Part shown: positions 6,364 to 8,737 of the stretch, piece by piece | Layout of the letters: each line of letters opens with the position of its first letter | Numbering within the stretch: position 1 is the stretch's first letter | Source of the DNA: Pseudomonadota bacterium | GTDB taxonomy: Bacteria > Pseudomonadota > Alphaproteobacteria > Acetobacterales > Acetobacteraceae | Direction of reading: 5' to 3' | Assembly: GCA_021815835.1 (NCBI GenBank) | Contig: JAKAZN010000044.1 | Coordinates: forward strand, 1 to 8,737 | DNA length: 8,737 bases | Translations under genes and position numbers: made by a program | Notes under the pieces: generated by a model | Database searches by the model: none | Told to the model about the DNA's origin: nothing | What the model saw: only the letters and a program-made list of their open reading frames with translations

Positions 6364-7557
6364 ATGAAACCTCCGCACAGATCGCATGGCGGCTCCGGCC
6401 GTCCGTCGGGCGGGCGCGGCCCGTACCGCGACCCGGCCGGCCCCGGCACCACCGCCCGCGTCCCAGGTGGCGCCCGCGTCCCAGGTGGCGGGGAGCGGGG
6501 TTCCCGCCCGGCCCGGGACGCGTCCGGCGAAAATGACGCCGCGCGCAGGGGCGCGCGATTCGATCCGGCGCGGCCCGCCGATCCCGACCGGGGCGAGCGC
6601 CGGTTCGTGCCCCCGGGCGCCGATCCCCGCAACCGCCTCGGACGATCCGAGTCCGATCGGCGATTCGCCGACCGCCCACGCGGCGAGCCTGTCCGGGGCA
6701 ATCGGCCCCATGACGATCGGCCCCGCGACGATCGGCCCCGCGACGACCGGCCGCGCCCCACGCCTTCGCACCCAGCGCCCGCCCGCCACGATCGCCCGCA
6801 TCCGCCCGCCCCGCGTCCGCCGGCCACGCCCTCCGGCGCGGTCTGGCTCTATGGCCACCACGCGGTGGCCGCCGCGCTCGCCAACCCCGCGCGCCGCCTG
6901 CGCCGCCTGCTCGCCACCGAGGAGGCGGAGGCGGGCCTCGCCGCGCGCCTCAAGCTGCCCTGGCCGCTCGCCCCGGAACGCACCGAGCGCGCCCGGCTCG
7001 ATCACCTGCTGGGGCGCGACGCGGTGCATCAGGGCGTTGCCCTGCTCGCCGATCCGCTGGCCCCGCCGCCGCTCGCGCAGATGCTTGACCGGCCCGGCCC
7101 GGTGCTGGTGCTCGATCAGGTATCGGATCCGCGCAATGTCGGCGCGATCCTGCGTTCCGCCGCCGCGTTCGGCGTCGCCGGCGTGATCGCCCAGGACCGC
7201 AACGCGCCGGAGGAAACGGGCTCGCTCGCCAAGGCCGCCTCGGGCGCGCTGGAGACCGTGCCGCTGCTGCGCGCGGTCAACATCGCCCGCACCCTGGTCG
7301 CGCTGAAGGCGGCCGATCGGTGGGTGGTAGGGCTGGATGCCGCCGGACCGGTCCCGCTCGACGGGCCGGCGCTCGCCGGGCGCAAGCTCGTGCTGGTGCT
7401 GGGCGCGGAGGGCGAGGGGCTGCGGCGGCTCACGCGCGAGACCTGCGATCTGCTGGTCTCGCTGGCGATGCCCGATGGGAATCATGGCGGGATGGAAAGC
7501 CTGAACGTCTCCGCGGCCGCCGCGGTCGCGCTCTATGAAATCACGAGGCGCGGATGA
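6364..7557 (+). CDS. rlmB: SpoU-family (SPOUT) RNA 2'-O-methyltransferase, RlmB-like, with long disordered N-terminus
   Basis: Transfers methyl from S-adenosylmethionine to a ribose 2'-hydroxyl of RNA. The closest family I recognise is RlmB, which modifies G2251 of 23S rRNA; exact target and symbol are inferred. The protein has 397 residues against about 250 for a plain RlmB. Residues 1-158 are low complexity, rich in Arg, Pro, Asp and Gly, with pentapeptide repeats DDRPR (117-131) and a doubled ARVPGG (31-42). The enzyme starts at about residue 159: a substrate-binding domain with LYGHHAVAAAL (162-172), and a C-terminal SPOUT knot domain with motif 1 DQVSDPRNVGAILRSAAAFG (251-270, Asn258, Arg264), motif 2 LVLVLGAEGEGL (342-353) and motif 3 ending ESLNVSAAAAVALYE (378-392). 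The loop before SLNVS appears about two residues longer than I expect. The last 4 nt overlap the next gene. The far-upstream ATG is supported by the open repeat-coding frame and codon use. Confidence 0.9.
   Translation: MKPPHRSHGGSGRPSGGRGPYRDPAGPGTTARVPGGARVPGGGERGSRPARDASGENDAARRGARFDPARPADPDRGERRFVPPGADPRNRLGRSESDRRFADRPRGEPVRGNRPHDDRPRDDRPRDDRPRPTPSHPAPARHDRPHPPAPRPPATPSGAVWLYGHHAVAAALANPARRLRRLLATEEAEAGLAARLKLPWPLAPERTERARLDHLLGRDAVHQGVALLADPLAPPPLAQMLDRPGPVLVLDQVSDPRNVGAILRSAAAFGVAGVIAQDRNAPEETGSLAKAASGALETVPLLRAVNIARTLVALKAADRWVVGLDAAGPVPLDGPALAGRKLVLVLGAEGEGLRRLTRETCDLLVSLAMPDGNHGGMESLNVSAAAAVALYEITRRG
6454..6489 (+). repeat. Perfect tandem duplication of 18 nt inside the methyltransferase N-terminus
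   Basis: The unit GCCCGCGTCCCAGGTGGC occurs at 6454-6471 and again, identically, at 6472-6489. Each copy is six codons in frame and encodes Ala-Arg-Val-Pro-Gly-Gly. Full identity including third bases suggests a recent slippage or duplication event. Confidence 0.95.
6697..6756 (+). repeat. 15-nt tandem repeat coding for DDRPR, about four units
   Basis: The unit GACGATCGGCCCCGC is found perfectly at 6712-6726 and 6727-6741. A third copy at 6742-6756 has two changes, and a degraded copy at 6697-6711 has four. All stay in frame and encode Asp-Asp-Arg-Pro-Arg or a near variant. Copy number could differ between strains without breaking the reading frame. Confidence 0.93.
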
Positions 7558-8351
7558 GCGGATTCGATCCCGAGCCGGGCGCGCTGGCCTTGCTCGCGGG
7601 GCGGCGCGCGGGCGGCGTGCTGACGGTGCTGCCGGCCGCGCTGGCCCCGCGCACCGAGGAGGAAGGCGCTGGCGTGCAGCGCGCGCTGGCCCGCGCGATG
7701 GGCGCCGACCCGCCGGCGGGTTTCAAGATCGGTGCCACGGCAAAACGGATGCAGGAGTATCTCGGCCTGTCGGGTCCCGCCGCCGGGTTCATGCCCGGAT
7801 CGGGGGTCCACGCCACCGGTGCGACGTTGCGCTTCGCCGATTTCCACCGCCCCGGCGTGGAATGCGAGGTCGCGGTGCGGCTGGCGCGCGACCTCCCGGC
7901 CGGCCCCTGTGACGCCGCCCGCGCGGCGGACGCGGTGGGCGCGTTCTTCGCCGCGATCGAGGTGGTGGAGAACCGCTACCCCGACCTCGCGGCCTTCGGC
8001 ACGCCGAGCCTGATTGCCGATCAGGTGTTCCACGCCGCCGCGGTGCTGGCGCCGCCGGCCGGGCCGGGCTGGGACGGAGCCTGGAGGGGCCTGGATATTC
8101 CGCGCCTGGTCGGACGGATTTCGGTCGATGGCGCGGTGCGCGATCAGGGCGTGGCGGCGGATCTGCTGGGCCATCCGTTCAACGGGCTGGCCTGGCTCGC
8201 CGCTTCCCCGGTCGCCGCCGCGTTCGGCGGCTTGCGCGCGGGGCAGGTGGTGCTGCTGGGCAGCGTCACGCCGCCGATCTGGCTGGACGCGCCGGGAGCG
8301 ATCACGGTCGCGTTCCCGCCGCTGCCGGAGGTGCGGGTAACCTTCGCTTAA
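7554..8351 (+). CDS. 2-keto-4-pentenoate hydratase / fumarylacetoacetase-fold family enzyme
   Basis: A 265-residue protein, close to the usual size of MhpD/XylJ-type hydratases and the related oxalocrotonate decarboxylases. Family members use a divalent metal to hydrate 2-hydroxypenta-2,4-dienoate or act on similar 2-keto acids from aromatic ring meta-cleavage; the substrate here is unknown. Visible are GFKIGAT (57-63), the ligand pair Glu103 and Glu105 in VECEVAV, a third Glu136 in AAIEVVENR, 31 residues further on, and a C-terminal run GLRAGQVVLLGSVTPPIWL (226-244) matching the family's conserved end, where a Gly-Ser/Thr-x-Thr motif is typical. The start ATG lies in an ATGA overlap with the methyltransferase stop, with GAGG at 7545-7548 as ribosome-binding site, so translation is probably coupled. 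No ring-cleavage dioxygenase, aldolase or dehydrogenase is near, so it may be a housekeeping or orphan member rather than part of a degradation pathway. Confidence 0.88.
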   Translation: MSGFDPEPGALALLAGRRAGGVLTVLPAALAPRTEEEGAGVQRALARAMGADPPAGFKIGATAKRMQEYLGLSGPAAGFMPGSGVHATGATLRFADFHRPGVECEVAVRLARDLPAGPCDAARAADAVGAFFAAIEVVENRYPDLAAFGTPSLIADQVFHAAAVLAPPAGPGWDGAWRGLDIPRLVGRISVDGAVRDQGVAADLLGHPFNGLAWLAASPVAAAFGGLRAGQVVLLGSVTPPIWLDAPGAITVAFPPLPEVRVTFA

Positions 8352-8443
8352 CCCGTCGCGGGGACACTGCGCGCGACCGCGTGTTCCTCGGCGTCCGCGG
8401 CGCCATCCTGCCTCGCCAGAACGGCCCTTGTGGACCTCGCCCC

Positions 8444-8683
8444 ATGGACACCGACTGGCACGCGCTGCCCGATTCCCTGCAACTTGCCGTCACCCGCGCG
8501 GCACTCGGCCATGCCGCCGAGGCGATCGCCGGGCAGGCGGAAACCCTGGCCGCCGAGATGGAAGCCGGCCACCTCGCCGATCGTGGCGGGCCGGACGCGC
8601 TGCGCCTGCTGGCGGCGGTGGTGCGCACGCATGGGGAGGATCGGGTCGACCGAAGCGGGCAGGCGGCGATCGGTCACGGATAG
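8444..8683 (+). CDS. Small protein of unknown function (79 residues)
   Basis: I do not recognise this protein. The frame from ATG 8444 encodes a largely helical, Ala- and Glu-rich sequence with no Cys, no transmembrane stretch and no signal peptide. Residues 11-41 and 50-62 look like two amphipathic helices separated by a short turn (AGHLADRGGPD). Codons show the strong third-position G/C of the neighbours, and the frame ends 14 nt from the stop of an opposing gene, both of which favour a real gene. An upstream in-frame GTG at 8381 would add 21 residues rich in Gly, Pro and Arg. I prefer the ATG because the sequence becomes protein-like there, though neither start has a strong Shine-Dalgarno sequence. 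It starts 92 nt after the hydratase and may share its message. A short helical regulatory or adaptor protein is only a guess. Confidence 0.6.
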   Translation: MDTDWHALPDSLQLAVTRAALGHAAEAIAGQAETLAAEMEAGHLADRGGPDALRLLAAVVRTHGEDRVDRSGQAAIGHG

Positions 8684-8697
8684 GCGCCAAGCGCCGG

Positions 8698-8737
8698 TCA
8701 GCCTTCCAGCGCCCCCAGCACCGCCCGCCCGGCCAGG
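8698..8737 (-). CDS. C-terminal end of a minus-strand gene (partial)
   Basis: On the minus strand the last 12 sense codons read LAGRAVLGALEG, followed by a TGA at 8700-8698. The rest lies beyond the right edge. A hydrophobic GRAVL tail near a C-terminus is seen in, for example, medium-chain dehydrogenase/quinone reductase proteins, which often end in a GK-x-VL motif, but 12 residues cannot identify a family. The convergent position, 14 nt from the 79-codon gene, is consistent with a real gene end. Confidence 0.4.
   Translation of the reverse strand, partial: LAGRAVLGALEG

Noticed and set aside
6697..6756. Tandem 15-nt repeats as a CRISPR or iteron array
   Set aside because: There are no spacers, the units are directly abutting and in frame, and they lie inside a coding sequence.
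6286..7485. 399-codon minus-strand open frame opposite the methyltransferase
   Set aside because: The plus strand carries clear SPOUT motifs. The antisense frame mirrors the repeats (for example a V-A-G-P-I run), which is just the complement of the DDRPR array.
8352..8443. Gap between the hydratase and the 79-codon gene as a promoter or RNA gene
   Set aside because: I found no convincing promoter pair, tRNA-like fold or strong stem in these 92 nt.
8683..8695. GGCGC-CAA-GCGCC hairpin between convergent genes as a terminator
   Set aside because: Only 5 bp with a 3-nt loop and no T run on either strand. Too weak to call in this composition.

Overview
This is ordinary chromosomal DNA from a very GC-rich bacterium. 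Nearly every third codon position is G or C, and long antisense open frames arise as a by-product. The protein types point to an alphaproteobacterium, perhaps an Acetobacteraceae/Rhodospirillales member: a single-chain indolepyruvate ferredoxin oxidoreductase of about 1,140 residues, an alphaproteobacterial-style sensor kinase, and a SpoU methyltransferase with a disordered Arg/Pro tail. That placement is an inference from style, not a database result. I see no rRNA, tRNA, CRISPR array, transposase or phage gene.

Layout. (1) Bases 2-1935 hold a two-component pair. An OmpR/PhoB-type response regulator is cut by the left edge at its phospho-acceptor Asp and overlaps its membrane histidine kinase by the 4-nt ATGA junction. 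A stem-loop with a T run follows the kinase stop. (2) A 220-nt gap (1936-2155) contains several inverted repeats, a weak promoter candidate and a good Shine-Dalgarno sequence, and leads into the large oxidoreductase gene (2156-5575). (3) A 159-nt gap with two stem-loops precedes a short Nudix hydrolase (5735-6289) that keeps only half of the usual N-terminal zinc ribbon. (4) A SpoU-type 2'-O-RNA methyltransferase (6364-7557) has a roughly 158-residue low-complexity N-terminal extension built partly from in-frame tandem DNA repeats. It overlaps by ATGA a hydratase/fumarylacetoacetase-fold enzyme (7554-8351). (5) A 79-codon gene of unknown function (8444-8683) converges on the last codons of a minus-strand gene that leaves the window on the right.

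All complete genes point rightwards, but the gaps and stem-loops suggest at least three or four transcription units rather than one pathway operon. The RR-kinase pair and the methyltransferase-hydratase pair are probably translationally coupled. The oxidoreductase stands alone, with no ferredoxin, acyl-CoA ligase or Lrp-type regulator beside it. I did not find a convincing new multi-gene system. The most unusual local features are the repeat-built disordered tail of the methyltransferase, its coupling to a catabolic-type hydratase, the half zinc ribbon of the Nudix protein, and the hairpins flanking the oxidoreductase gene.
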